A stretch of DNA of 9,435 nucleotides, from the NCBI GenBank assembly GCA_003561495.1, contig PWWM01000025.1, positions 1-9,435 of the forward strand. The letters run 5' to 3'. Made by a program: the position numbers and the translations under genes. How positions within the stretch are numbered: position 1 is the stretch's first letter; the number at the start of each line of letters is the position of its first letter. Positions 1 through 5,778 of the stretch are shown here, piece after piece. Under the pieces are notes generated by a model. It was given only the letters and a program-made list of their open reading frames with translations. It was not told the DNA's origin and did not search any database. The stretch is from Gammaproteobacteria bacterium. Its GTDB lineage: Bacteria > Pseudomonadota > Gammaproteobacteria > Xanthomonadales > Wenzhouxiangellaceae.

Positions 1-1
1 G

Positions 2-448
2 CTGAAGTGGCCCAATGATCTTCTCATCAACGGCCTCAAACTCGGCGGCTGCCTGATTGACATCAGCGGCACCAGCGACGGCCCCTGTAACGCCGTCTTC
101 GGAATCGGCATCAATGTCGACCTGGGCGCCGAACAGGACATCGACCAACCCTGGAGCGATCTGTACCGCCAGGGTGTTCGGGTCAGCCGAAATGATTTGG
201 CGGTTGCCCTGATCGACGACCTGATCGACCACATCGGGATGTTCCAGAAACACGGATTCGTGCCGCTGATGGAGCGCTGGGGCGAGATGGATGAGTTGTC
301 CGGTCGGGTGGTCCGGGTTCTCATGCCCATGGGTGAGACGCTGGAGGGACTGGCCGACGGAATCGACGAACAGGGACGACTTCGCCTGATCGGTGAGGAC
401 GGCCCGATTCTGGTCAATAGCGGCGAGGTCAGTGTCCGTGCCGTCTGA
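2..448 (+). CDS. birA: Biotin-protein ligase BirA, C-terminal part (5' end outside window)
   Basis: The frame is open from the first base, so only the last 148 residues of the protein are visible. The enzyme makes biotinyl-5'-AMP and transfers biotin to the carrier lysine of acetyl-CoA carboxylase. The visible part starts in the catalytic core with KWPND, followed by KLGGCLID, whose lysine corresponds to the biotin/AMP-contacting lysine of E. coli BirA (KLAGIL), and then FGIGINV. After about residue 100 comes the small C-terminal SH3-like domain (SGRVVRVLMP ... GIDEQGRLRL ... SGEVSVRAV). Whether an N-terminal repressor helix-turn-helix exists cannot be seen, and no BirA operator was recognised near bioC in this window. 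The stop codon lies inside the start of coaX, which points to translational coupling. Confidence 0.93.
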   Translation: MKWPNDLLINGLKLGGCLIDISGTSDGPCNAVFGIGINVDLGAEQDIDQPWSDLYRQGVRVSRNDLAVALIDDLIDHIGMFQKHGFVPLMERWGEMDELSGRVVRVLMPMGETLEGLADGIDEQGRLRLIGEDGPILVNSGEVSVRAV

Positions 449-1184
449 CTGGTTACTCGATCTGGGACACTCGCGTGCCAAGTGGGTACTGGCGGACGAT
501 GGCAAGGTCATCGATGAATCGGCCCGATCCTGCCCTCTGGACCGTCTTGACGATCTGGACCGCGACCTGGCCTCCGGCCAGGCTGAGCGGGTCTGGCTTT
601 CCAGCCAGTGCAGTCCGGCCAGTCTGACTTCGGCGACCACCCTGGCCGGGCAACGCGGGTTACCCTTGCAGGTCGTGCGCCTGGGAGCTTTCGATTTGCC
701 GATCAAACCTGCCTACACCACACTGGGCTGCGATCGCTGGCTGGCCATGCAGTCGCCCTGGGCGGAAACCGAACAGGGTTTTTGCGTAATTGATTGTGGC
801 ACCGCCGTGACGGTCGATATTGTCGATGACCGCGGCATCCATCTTGGCGGGTGGATCCTGGCCGGTCTGCAGATCCTGCGCAAGGGCTTGTTCGGACAGG
901 CGCCCGGGCTGGCCGAGTTGAGTGCCTCGGCAAGTGATGTCACAGAAGACTTCCTGCCACCAGCCACGGATTCGGCGCGGGCCATCGCGGCCGGCACGAT
1001 GATCCAGATCAGCGCTGCGCTGGACCGGGCCTTGCTGGCCGCCTCGGATGTGCTGGGAAGAACGCCCGAGGTGTGGATCACCGGTGGCGATGGCCGAAAG
1101 GTGGCCGACTTTCTAAGTCCGCCACCCAGAATTGATGAACTGCTGGTCTTGCGTGGGCTGGCCCTGACCACAAGAGCGTCATGA
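438..1184 (+). CDS. coaX: Type III pantothenate kinase
   Basis: This cytosolic enzyme catalyses the first step of CoA synthesis, the ATP-dependent phosphorylation of pantothenate; the type III form needs a monovalent cation. With the GTG start at 438 it has 248 residues, normal for the family. That start overlaps birA by 11 bp and has GAGG 9 nt upstream. GTG at 432 is an alternative with poorer spacing, and the ATG at 393 would add residues without family resemblance. Visible motifs are DLGHSRAKW (8-16), LGCDRW (96-101, with the probable catalytic base D99), IDCGTAVTVD (118-127), GGWILAG (137-143) and TGGDG (215-219). Two positions depart from consensus: the usual Asn of DxGN is His11, and the usual Pro of GGxIxPG is Ala142. 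Its last four bases are shared with the next gene. A functional kinase is likely because D99 and the IDCGT loop are intact. Confidence 0.9.
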   Translation: MPSDWLLDLGHSRAKWVLADDGKVIDESARSCPLDRLDDLDRDLASGQAERVWLSSQCSPASLTSATTLAGQRGLPLQVVRLGAFDLPIKPAYTTLGCDRWLAMQSPWAETEQGFCVIDCGTAVTVDIVDDRGIHLGGWILAGLQILRKGLFGQAPGLAELSASASDVTEDFLPPATDSARAIAAGTMIQISAALDRALLAASDVLGRTPEVWITGGDGRKVADFLSPPPRIDELLVLRGLALTTRAS

Positions 1185-1816
1185 TCTGGCGTGCCGCCTT
1201 GATCCTTCTGTTGGCCGCCAACCTGGTGGTCCTGGTGCTATTCGCTTTTTCCGATCCGCCGGTGGCAGACCCCCAGCCGCGCGAAATTGCTCCCCTGGAT
1301 CCCTCATTGCCCACGCTGGAACTGGTCACCGAGATCAGCAGCCGGGAACAAGCCAATGGCGCGGAGCAATGCTATACCATCGGACCCCTGTCATCGGAAA
1401 TGATGCTGGAAAATGCCCAGGATCGACTGCGACCTTTCGCCAGTGAAGTCCGGACCCGCGAGACCACGGCGGATATGGATCGCGGCTGGCGTGTGTTTGT
1501 GCCCGCCAACAGTCGTTCCCAGGCCGTTGGCCTGACCCAACAGCTCAGCGAGCGCGGCGTCGAGGATTTTTTCATTGTCACCAGTGGCGAGTTTCAGAAC
1601 ACCATTTCGGTCGGGCTGTTCGAAGACATCGAGAATGCCCGCAGACGTCAAACGAGTCTTCAGGCACTTGGGTTTGATGCCCGCTTGCAGGTGCGTCGCG
1701 AAACGGTGTCGCATTACTGGGTGGATTACCGCATCGACGCCGATGAGCGTTCACCGTGGCGCTTTATCGTCCGGGCCTCTCCAGGCTCGACACAAAGGGA
1801 AATTCCGTGCTTTTGA
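1181..1816 (+). CDS. SPOR-domain membrane-anchored protein
   Basis: The 211-residue protein has an N-terminal hydrophobic helix (about 4-23), probably an uncleaved anchor, so most of it should lie in the periplasm. A low-complexity acidic/proline linker (24-58) leads to a globular part. Residues 102-172 (GWRVFVPAN ... NTISVGLFEDIENARRRQTSLQALGF) fit a SPOR domain, the fold that binds denuded peptidoglycan glycans at division sites. Residues 64-83 (CYTIGPLSSE ...) resemble a second, incomplete SPOR start. The only two cysteines are C64 and C210, the latter next to the C-terminus. The ATG overlaps the coaX stop as ATGA, so translation is coupled. SPOR proteins downstream of birA-coaX occur in other gammaproteobacteria as far as I recall. 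The SPOR call is fairly safe, but the cellular role is unknown and no gene name is justified. Confidence 0.8.
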   Translation: MIWRAALILLLAANLVVLVLFAFSDPPVADPQPREIAPLDPSLPTLELVTEISSREQANGAEQCYTIGPLSSEMMLENAQDRLRPFASEVRTRETTADMDRGWRVFVPANSRSQAVGLTQQLSERGVEDFFIVTSGEFQNTISVGLFEDIENARRRQTSLQALGFDARLQVRRETVSHYWVDYRIDADERSPWRFIVRASPGSTQREIPCF

Positions 1817-1844
1817 ACCAGCGCGGTCGGCGAGCGGGTGAGAT

Positions 1845-2729
1845 ATGGAATTTCGCCTGAGCGCGCGCATTTTCCACGGCCCGTTGGGTCCTTGGCTGCG
1901 ATTGATGCGTTTCGATCGCCCGATTGGCATCGCCCTGCTGTTGTGGCCCACATGGTGGGGCTTGTGGTTTGCCGCCGGCGGATTGCCCAGCCTGAAGAAC
2001 CTGATCATCTTCACCCTGGGCGTGGTCGTCATGCGTGCCGCCGGTTGCGTGGTCAATGACCTTGCCGACCGCGACATTGATCCACTGGTCGAGCGCACCC
2101 GCTCCCGCCCGCTGGCCGCCGGTGAGATTCGACCACACCAGGCCCTGATCCTGTTGGTGGTGTTGCTGTTGATCGCCCTGGCCCTGGTATTGATGACCAA
2201 TCGCCTGACCGTTTTGATGGCCTTCGGTGGCGTACTCCTGGCCGGCACCTACCCCTTCTACAAACGCTTTACGCATTTTCCCCAGATCGCCCTGGGTGTG
2301 GCGTTCGGGTGGGCCATTCCAATGGCCTTCGCCGCCGAAACCGGCCAGGTCCCTTCTCTGGCCTGGTGGCTGTTTTTCGCCAACCTGTGCTGGACGCTGA
2401 TCTACGACACCCAGTACGCCATGGCCGATCGTGCCGAAGATCTTCAGGCCGGCGTCAAATCCACCGCAATCGTTTTCGGTCGCATGGATGTCCCCATCAT
2501 CGCCATGCTCATGGGCCTGAAAGTCGCCCTGCTGGTCATCATCGGTCTGCAATACCTGCCCCACCCCGCCTTTTTCACCGCCATCGCCCTGGCCTTCCTG
2601 CACTTCCAACTCCAACTCTGGCGCATCCGCGAACGCAACCCCCACGCCTGCTTCAGAGCCTTCCTCAGCAACCACTGGATCGGCCTGTTCATTTTTGTCG
2701 GAATAGCCACCTCCCACTTAATCCAATAA
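1845..2729 (+). CDS. ubiA: 4-hydroxybenzoate polyprenyltransferase UbiA
   Basis: This integral inner-membrane prenyltransferase joins the polyprenyl side chain to 4-hydroxybenzoate, the second step of ubiquinone synthesis. The 294 residues match the usual length (about 285-300). The two Mg-diphosphate-binding aspartate motifs are complete: NDLADRDID (71-79) and DTQYAMADRAED (188-199), followed by KSTAIVFG. The first motif is preceded by RAAGCVV, and there are about eight or nine hydrophobic stretches, as expected for the UbiA fold. The start has a GGTGAG ribosome-binding site at 1837-1842 and lies 28 bp after the SPOR gene, so it is probably the last gene of the birA-coaX-SPOR-ubiA unit. The NDLADRDID/DTQYAMxDRxxD motifs favour UbiA over other family members such as MenA or protoheme IX farnesyltransferase. 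It converges on comF 35 bp away. Confidence 0.95.
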   Translation: MEFRLSARIFHGPLGPWLRLMRFDRPIGIALLLWPTWWGLWFAAGGLPSLKNLIIFTLGVVVMRAAGCVVNDLADRDIDPLVERTRSRPLAAGEIRPHQALILLVVLLLIALALVLMTNRLTVLMAFGGVLLAGTYPFYKRFTHFPQIALGVAFGWAIPMAFAAETGQVPSLAWWLFFANLCWTLIYDTQYAMADRAEDLQAGVKSTAIVFGRMDVPIIAMLMGLKVALLVIIGLQYLPHPAFFTAIALAFLHFQLQLWRIRERNPHACFRAFLSNHWIGLFIFVGIATSHLIQ

Positions 2730-2730
2730 T

Positions 2731-2758
2731 CGTCTTCCGTCTCCCGTCTCCCGTCTTC
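2731..2758. repeat. Four 7-bp tandem repeats (CGTCTYC) between ubiA and comF
   Basis: Four back-to-back heptamers lie in the 35-bp convergent gap: CGTCTTC, CGTCTCC, CGTCTCC, CGTCTTC. They are followed by a further pyrimidine-rich stretch (CCCTCTT) up to the comF stop. The plus strand of the repeat is entirely pyrimidine apart from one G per unit. It has no self-complementary arms, so it is not an intrinsic terminator, and no other terminator was seen between these convergent genes. Confidence 0.85.
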
Positions 2759-2764
2759 CCCTCT

Positions 2765-3463
2765 TTAAGCCCTCGCCACCCCCCACACATCCACCCGCCG
2801 GACCCCGCCGCGCTTGAGCACCCGGGCGCACTCATTCAAGGTCGACCCGGTGGTCATGACATCGTCGACCAGGCTGACATGCGAGGTGCCGGGAGGCAGC
2901 CGGGTGATATCGAATGCCCCGCGTACGTTGCCGCGACGACGATCGGCCGGCAATTCAGACTGGGCCCTCGTCGGGCGTTTGCGCCTGAGCACCGAAGCCC
3001 ATGGCAAGCCGTCGAAGTGGGATTGCAGGTCTCGGCACAGCAGTTCAGCCTGGTTGAAACCGCGCCCCAATCGGCGACGAGGATGCAGTGGAATCGGCAC
3101 CATCAAGTCGGGACGGACAGTCTTTTGACTGGCCAGCGCCTCGGCCATCAGCCTGGCCAGGACCCGACCGGCGGCCAGGTCGCGTTGGAACTTGAAGCGG
3201 GTGATCAAGGTCTCGATCGCACCCCGATAGGCAAATCCGGCCCAGGCCGCATCGAAAGCCGGCAGGCGGGTCGTGCAGCGACCACACAGGTCCACCGTAC
3301 GCGCGGTCTCCAGGGCACAGCGCCGGCAACAAGCCCGAGGCCGCGAAAGATCTGCCTGACAGTCCGGGCAACAATCCAGGCCGACCCGGCCCGCCAGACC
3401 ACAGATCACGCAGACCGGTGGATACAACCAGGAGTCCATCTTGAGCAACGACTGCACGTTCAC
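2765..3463 (-). CDS. comF: ComF family phosphoribosyltransferase-like protein
   Basis: The protein has 232 residues from a GTG start at 3463; the in-frame ATG at 3439 (224 residues, beginning MDSWLYPP) is equally credible, and neither has a strong ribosome-binding site. The N-terminal part carries paired cysteines (C18/C21, C32/C35, C46/C49, C60/C63), which fit the zinc-ribbon of ComF proteins. The C-terminal part is a type I phosphoribosyltransferase fold with VPIPLHPRRRLGRGFNQAE (122-140) and the PRPP loop LVDDVMTTGSTL (198-209). Relatives (ComF, GntX) are linked to DNA uptake or use of external DNA as a nutrient, but the biochemical reaction is not established. It is divergent from bioC, an arrangement like the comF/bio gene order I recall in xanthomonads. 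It converges on ubiA. Confidence 0.9.
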   Translation of the reverse strand: MNVQSLLKMDSWLYPPVCVICGLAGRVGLDCCPDCQADLSRPRACCRRCALETARTVDLCGRCTTRLPAFDAAWAGFAYRGAIETLITRFKFQRDLAAGRVLARLMAEALASQKTVRPDLMVPIPLHPRRRLGRGFNQAELLCRDLQSHFDGLPWASVLRRKRPTRAQSELPADRRRGNVRGAFDITRLPPGTSHVSLVDDVMTTGSTLNECARVLKRGGVRRVDVWGVARA

Positions 3464-3605
3464 AAGTCCATGACGATATCCAAATCAACCTACTGCATCA
3501 TTCGCGTCGAGTAAGATGCCAGGTTCGAAATCAAGCTTATCACCGAAAGGAATCCATTCATCGTGCTCCCGGTCGACAGTTTCCGAACCCGACGGCAATC
3601 AAGAC
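3464..3605. other. Divergent intergenic region comF / bioC
   Basis: These 142 bp should hold the promoters of both comF (minus) and bioC (plus). I found no convincing -35/-10 pair on either strand, no BirA-type operator (TTGTAAACC-like arms) and no clear hairpin. The bioC frame is open upstream to an ATG at 3516 preceded by GAGTAAG. The 30 residues this would add (rich in Ser, no BioC resemblance) are probably not translated. Confidence 0.5.
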
Positions 3606-4478
3606 ATGAGTACTGAAGCAGAAACGCTGCATTCGGTTTTCAGTCGCATTGCCGGGACCTACGACCAGCACGCAGCCATACAGGCAGAAGTCGGCCAGCG
3701 CCTGAAGCAACGTCTGGACGATATCCACTTTGAGCCGAAGCGGATTCTTGATCTGGGCTGTGGCACCGGTGCACAGTCCGTTGCCCTGCATGAAGGCTTT
3801 CCTGAGGCAGACATCGTCGCCATGGATCGGGTCATGCCCATGATCAGACAATCGGTCAAGAAACGAGGTTGGTGGAAGAAGCGTTTCGATCCGGTGATCG
3901 GCAATGCGATGCAATTGCCTCTGGCGGATTCAACATTTGACCTGGTTTACTCGAACCTGATGCTGCAGGGCTGCGACGATCACCCGGCAGTCCTCGCCAA
4001 TCTGCGCCGGATACTCAGACCCGGCGGATTGCTACTGACATCGACCCTCGGCCCGGATACGCTCTCGGAACTGCTTCAGGCCGGGCTTTCGATCCGACCC
4101 GGTCCCGACATGGCCCACCTGAGCGATGTCCAGCGGCTGGGCTCGGCGCTGAGCCAGGCAGGATTCGTGGAACCGGTGCTTGATACCGACTGGTTGACCG
4201 CCACGTACTCCAGCCTTCAAGGTTTGCTCGAGGAACTGGAGTCAATCGGCGCCATCACCAATGCGCATGAATCCGAGTCCACTATTGACCCACCAACCCG
4301 GACAGGAAACAGGGTGGCTGCCGGCAATGACATTCTCCGCCAGAACGATCAATTTGCGGTGACCTGGGAAATCGTCTACGCCTCGGCCTGGGCCCCCGAC
4401 GAGGGTCAGCCCATCCGAACCGGACAGGGCGAAGAAGCCAGCTTTTCGGTGGACAGCCTAAAAATACGACGGCGCTAG
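3606..4478 (+). CDS. bioC: Malonyl-ACP O-methyltransferase BioC
   Basis: BioC methylates the free carboxyl of malonyl-ACP with S-adenosylmethionine, disguising it so that fatty acid synthesis can build the pimeloyl moiety of biotin. The 290 residues start HSVFSRIAGTYDQHA, typical of the family. The SAM-binding motif I is LDLGCGTG (48-55) with acidic D74 at the end of the next strand. Then come FDLVYSNLMLQGCDD (111-125; most relatives have W where G122 stands) and LRPGGLLLTSTLGPDTL (137-153). The C-terminus (WEIVYASAWAPDEGQP) resembles xanthomonad BioC. The ATG at 3606 was chosen because family similarity begins there, although its ribosome-binding site is weak; ATG 3516 is the longer alternative. 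bioB, bioF and bioH are not adjacent: comF lies upstream in the opposite direction and a cyclase converges 7 bp downstream. A related methyltransferase of another function is possible but less likely. Confidence 0.85.
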   Translation: MSTEAETLHSVFSRIAGTYDQHAAIQAEVGQRLKQRLDDIHFEPKRILDLGCGTGAQSVALHEGFPEADIVAMDRVMPMIRQSVKKRGWWKKRFDPVIGNAMQLPLADSTFDLVYSNLMLQGCDDHPAVLANLRRILRPGGLLLTSTLGPDTLSELLQAGLSIRPGPDMAHLSDVQRLGSALSQAGFVEPVLDTDWLTATYSSLQGLLEELESIGAITNAHESESTIDPPTRTGNRVAAGNDILRQNDQFAVTWEIVYASAWAPDEGQPIRTGQGEEASFSVDSLKIRRR

Positions 4479-4485
4479 GACGCCA

Positions 4486-5436
4486 TCAGTCACCTGTTGT
4501 CCCGGCATGATGCGTGCGATTGTCGGGGCCTGGTGGACCGCAGACCCGGTTACGGCCACCGCTCTTGGCTTGGTAAAGATTGTGATCCGCCACGCGAATC
4601 AGGTCACTGCGGGTATTCATTTCTTCGGTCCAGGCCGCCAGGCCCACACTGACGGTCACCCGCTGTGAGGGGGCGCCGTCAATATCGAACGGGTGTTCGG
4701 CAACGGCAGCACGCAGCCTTTCGCAAACCTCCAGAGCGCCGTTCAGGCAGGTATCAGGCATGACCACTGCGAATTCCTCGCCGCCGATGCGAGCGGGGGT
4801 GTCGTCGACTCGCACCTCTTCATCCAGCACCCGGGCCAGTTGCTTGAGCACGGCGTCGCCGGCCAGATGACCGATTTCGTCATTGATCTTCTTGAAATAG
4901 TCCACGTCAATGATGGCCAGTGAGAGAGGCTCATGCGGGTTGTTGCGGACGTGGGTGATCTCTTCGTCCATCAGCGCCATCATGTGGCGTCGATTGTAGA
5001 GGCCGGTCAACTCGTCACGCACGGCGTGCTCGCGCATTTCGGCCAGGTAGCCGGCTTCCAGGTTGCCGGCATCGAGAAATTTCAGCACGGTCTTGCCGAT
5101 CTTGACCTGATCACCATCCTTGAGCTTGCACTGGTCAATCATCTCGTCATTGACATAGGTGTGGTTGGTCGAACGCAGATCCTCGATCCAGAAACCATCC
5201 TCGCGCACGACGATTCGGCAATGGGAACGCGAGACGCTACGTGATGCGATCTGAAAGTCGGCATCGATTCCGCGACCAATCACCACATTGCCCTCGAGAT
5301 CCACCCGGGCGCCCAGACGATCCCCGCGGATCACCACCATGCAGGCCCCGTCGCGACCCTCGGTATCGGCCATTGAAGCCGGCAGCAACAGGGTGCAGGG
5401 ATCGGTCTGGTCGCCGAAGCGGGAATTCGAGTTCAT
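4486..5436 (-). CDS. FHA-GGDEF diguanylate cyclase
   Basis: This soluble 316-residue protein has no membrane segment. A tail (1-30) with T11, T15 and T25 precedes an FHA domain (about 31-122), which recognises phosphothreonine. Its key residues are present: G54-R55, S69, H72 and N91 (STNHTYVN, where NGT is usual). A short helix (126-140) leads into a GGDEF domain (about 141-298) with DELTGLYNRR (141-150), metal-binding D177 in IIDVDYFKKIND, and the signature GGEEF (218-222). RVDD (209-212) sits five residues before GGEEF and fits the inhibitory c-di-GMP I-site. It should therefore make c-di-GMP from two GTP, with product inhibition, and be steered by a Ser/Thr kinase that is not in this window. 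The same arrangement occurs in Bdellovibrio DgcB. The ATG has AGGG 7 nt upstream. It has its own likely promoter behind a terminator. Confidence 0.93.
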   Translation of the reverse strand: MNSNSRFGDQTDPCTLLLPASMADTEGRDGACMVVIRGDRLGARVDLEGNVVIGRGIDADFQIASRSVSRSHCRIVVREDGFWIEDLRSTNHTYVNDEMIDQCKLKDGDQVKIGKTVLKFLDAGNLEAGYLAEMREHAVRDELTGLYNRRHMMALMDEEITHVRNNPHEPLSLAIIDVDYFKKINDEIGHLAGDAVLKQLARVLDEEVRVDDTPARIGGEEFAVVMPDTCLNGALEVCERLRAAVAEHPFDIDGAPSQRVTVSVGLAAWTEEMNTRSDLIRVADHNLYQAKSGGRNRVCGPPGPDNRTHHAGTTGD

Positions 5437-5443
5437 TTTGCAA

Positions 5444-5447
5444 CCCT
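5444..5447 (-). promoter_or_regulatory. Ribosome-binding site of the diguanylate cyclase
   Basis: AGGG on the minus strand lies 7 nt before the ATG at 5436. It fixes this start, because no other in-frame start near the FHA domain has a comparable site. Confidence 0.65.
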
Positions 5448-5508
5448 GGCCGGGGCTTGTGTGTCAAGCATCACTAATCCACCGCATTGATGTGGCGTGA
5501 TGGCATAG

Positions 5509-5536
5509 ATTCTACCTGATTGAAACCGGCCAACAA
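5509..5536 (-). promoter_or_regulatory. Candidate sigma-70 promoter for the diguanylate cyclase
   Basis: On the minus strand the -10 box is TAGAAT (5514-5509, five of six to consensus). The -35 box is TTGTTG (5536-5531, three of six), with a 16-bp spacer. Transcription would start near 5502, leaving a leader of about 65 nt before the ATG. The location directly behind the upstream terminator makes it sensible, but the -35 is weak and might need an activator. Confidence 0.45.
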
Positions 5537-5559
5537 GCGCAAAAAAACGGGCCGGTTTC
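5522..5559. repeat. Second inverted repeat sharing one arm with the terminator
   Basis: GAAACCGGCC (5522-5531) is perfectly complementary to GGCCGGTTTC (5550-5559), with 18 nt between them. The right arm is also the 3' arm of the terminator stem (read on the minus strand), so the two hairpins exclude each other. The left arm falls inside the candidate promoter spacer and touches its -35 box. Confidence 0.7.
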
Positions 5560-5577
5560 CGCGTGGGAAGCCGACCC
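5541..5577 (-). terminator. Intrinsic terminator of the hybrid sensor-regulator
   Basis: The minus-strand RNA has GGGUCGGCUUCC (5577-5566), a 5-nt loop, GGAAACCGGCCC (5560-5549), then one G and seven U (5547-5541). The 12-bp stem has one G-U pair and one C-A mismatch and is otherwise G+C-rich. It lies about 200 bp after the sensor gene's stop codon and just before the cyclase promoter, separating the two genes. Confidence 0.82.
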
Positions 5578-5708
5578 GACCCCTTTTCAAAGTGGCGCGT
5601 CCCCGTGCCGGAGCGTTCGAGAGGGAAACGAAACTTCGGCGCGCCGCCAACTGTGCAAGCCAAATTCTTTCATGACAGGTTAGCGGCAAGAGCGGGAATC
5701 AGCACTAT

Positions 5709-5747
5709 CCATATCGGACAAAATCGTGTCGATTTCGGACATTCTCG
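5709..5747. promoter_or_regulatory. Direct repeat with 21-bp spacing, possible AraC-family operator
   Basis: Two copies of the pattern CnATnTCGGACAnnnTCG start at 5709 and 5730. TCGGACA is identical at 5714-5720 and 5735-5741, and 13 of 18 positions agree overall. The period is exactly 21 bp, two helical turns, as in the tandem half-sites used by AraC-family proteins. A short palindrome, AAATCG-TGT-CGATTT (5721-5735), lies across the junction. The site is 31 bp past the stop of a gene encoding an AraC-type regulator. The repeat is plain in the sequence; the binding role is inferred. Confidence 0.4.
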
Positions 5748-5778
5748 ACCCGGAAAAATGCTCGTGAAATCCCGCTTT

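Larger units (their letters stand above)
5437..5778. other. Non-coding gap between sensor-regulator and diguanylate cyclase
   Basis: No protein in these 342 bp is convincing. Short open frames exist on the minus strand (up to 76 codons) but lack family resemblance and run through the terminator. Read on the minus strand, the contents are: a direct repeat (5747-5709), a G+C-rich stretch with GGCGCG/CGCGCC arms (around 5650-5590) that could fold, an intrinsic terminator (5577-5541), a promoter candidate (5536-5509) and the cyclase ribosome-binding site AGGG (5447-5444). No tRNA was found. Confidence 0.7.

Noticed and set aside
1764..2717. A 317-codon minus-strand frame opposite ubiA.
   Set aside because: It is antisense to a clear prenyltransferase, and the translation is Gly/Gln/His-rich low complexity with no recognisable family.
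2731..2758. CRISPR-like array in the ubiA/comF gap.
   Set aside because: The units are 7 bp and contiguous, with no spacers.
2309..3514. A 401-codon open frame on the plus strand across the end of ubiA, the gap and comF.
   Set aside because: It is in another frame of ubiA and antisense to comF, both strongly supported. Its translation is Pro/His/Arg-rich without any domain, typical of a G+C-rich shadow frame.
5439..5467. A perfect TTGACA on the minus strand (5467-5462) as the -35 of the cyclase promoter.
   Set aside because: The matching -10 would fall at about 5444-5439, where no TATAAT-like box exists, and transcription would start inside the coding sequence.
5433..5689. Two small minus-strand frames (71 and 76 codons) in the gap before the cyclase.
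   Set aside because: They read through the terminator and promoter region, and their translations show no domain. The composition looks like a translated structured or repetitive stretch.
5580..5690. A G+C-rich foldable stretch with a TTCGA-like motif considered as a tRNA or small RNA.
   Set aside because: No acceptor, anticodon and T arms can be paired in tRNA order on either strand. The GGCGCG/CGCGCC pairing alone is not enough to call an RNA gene.
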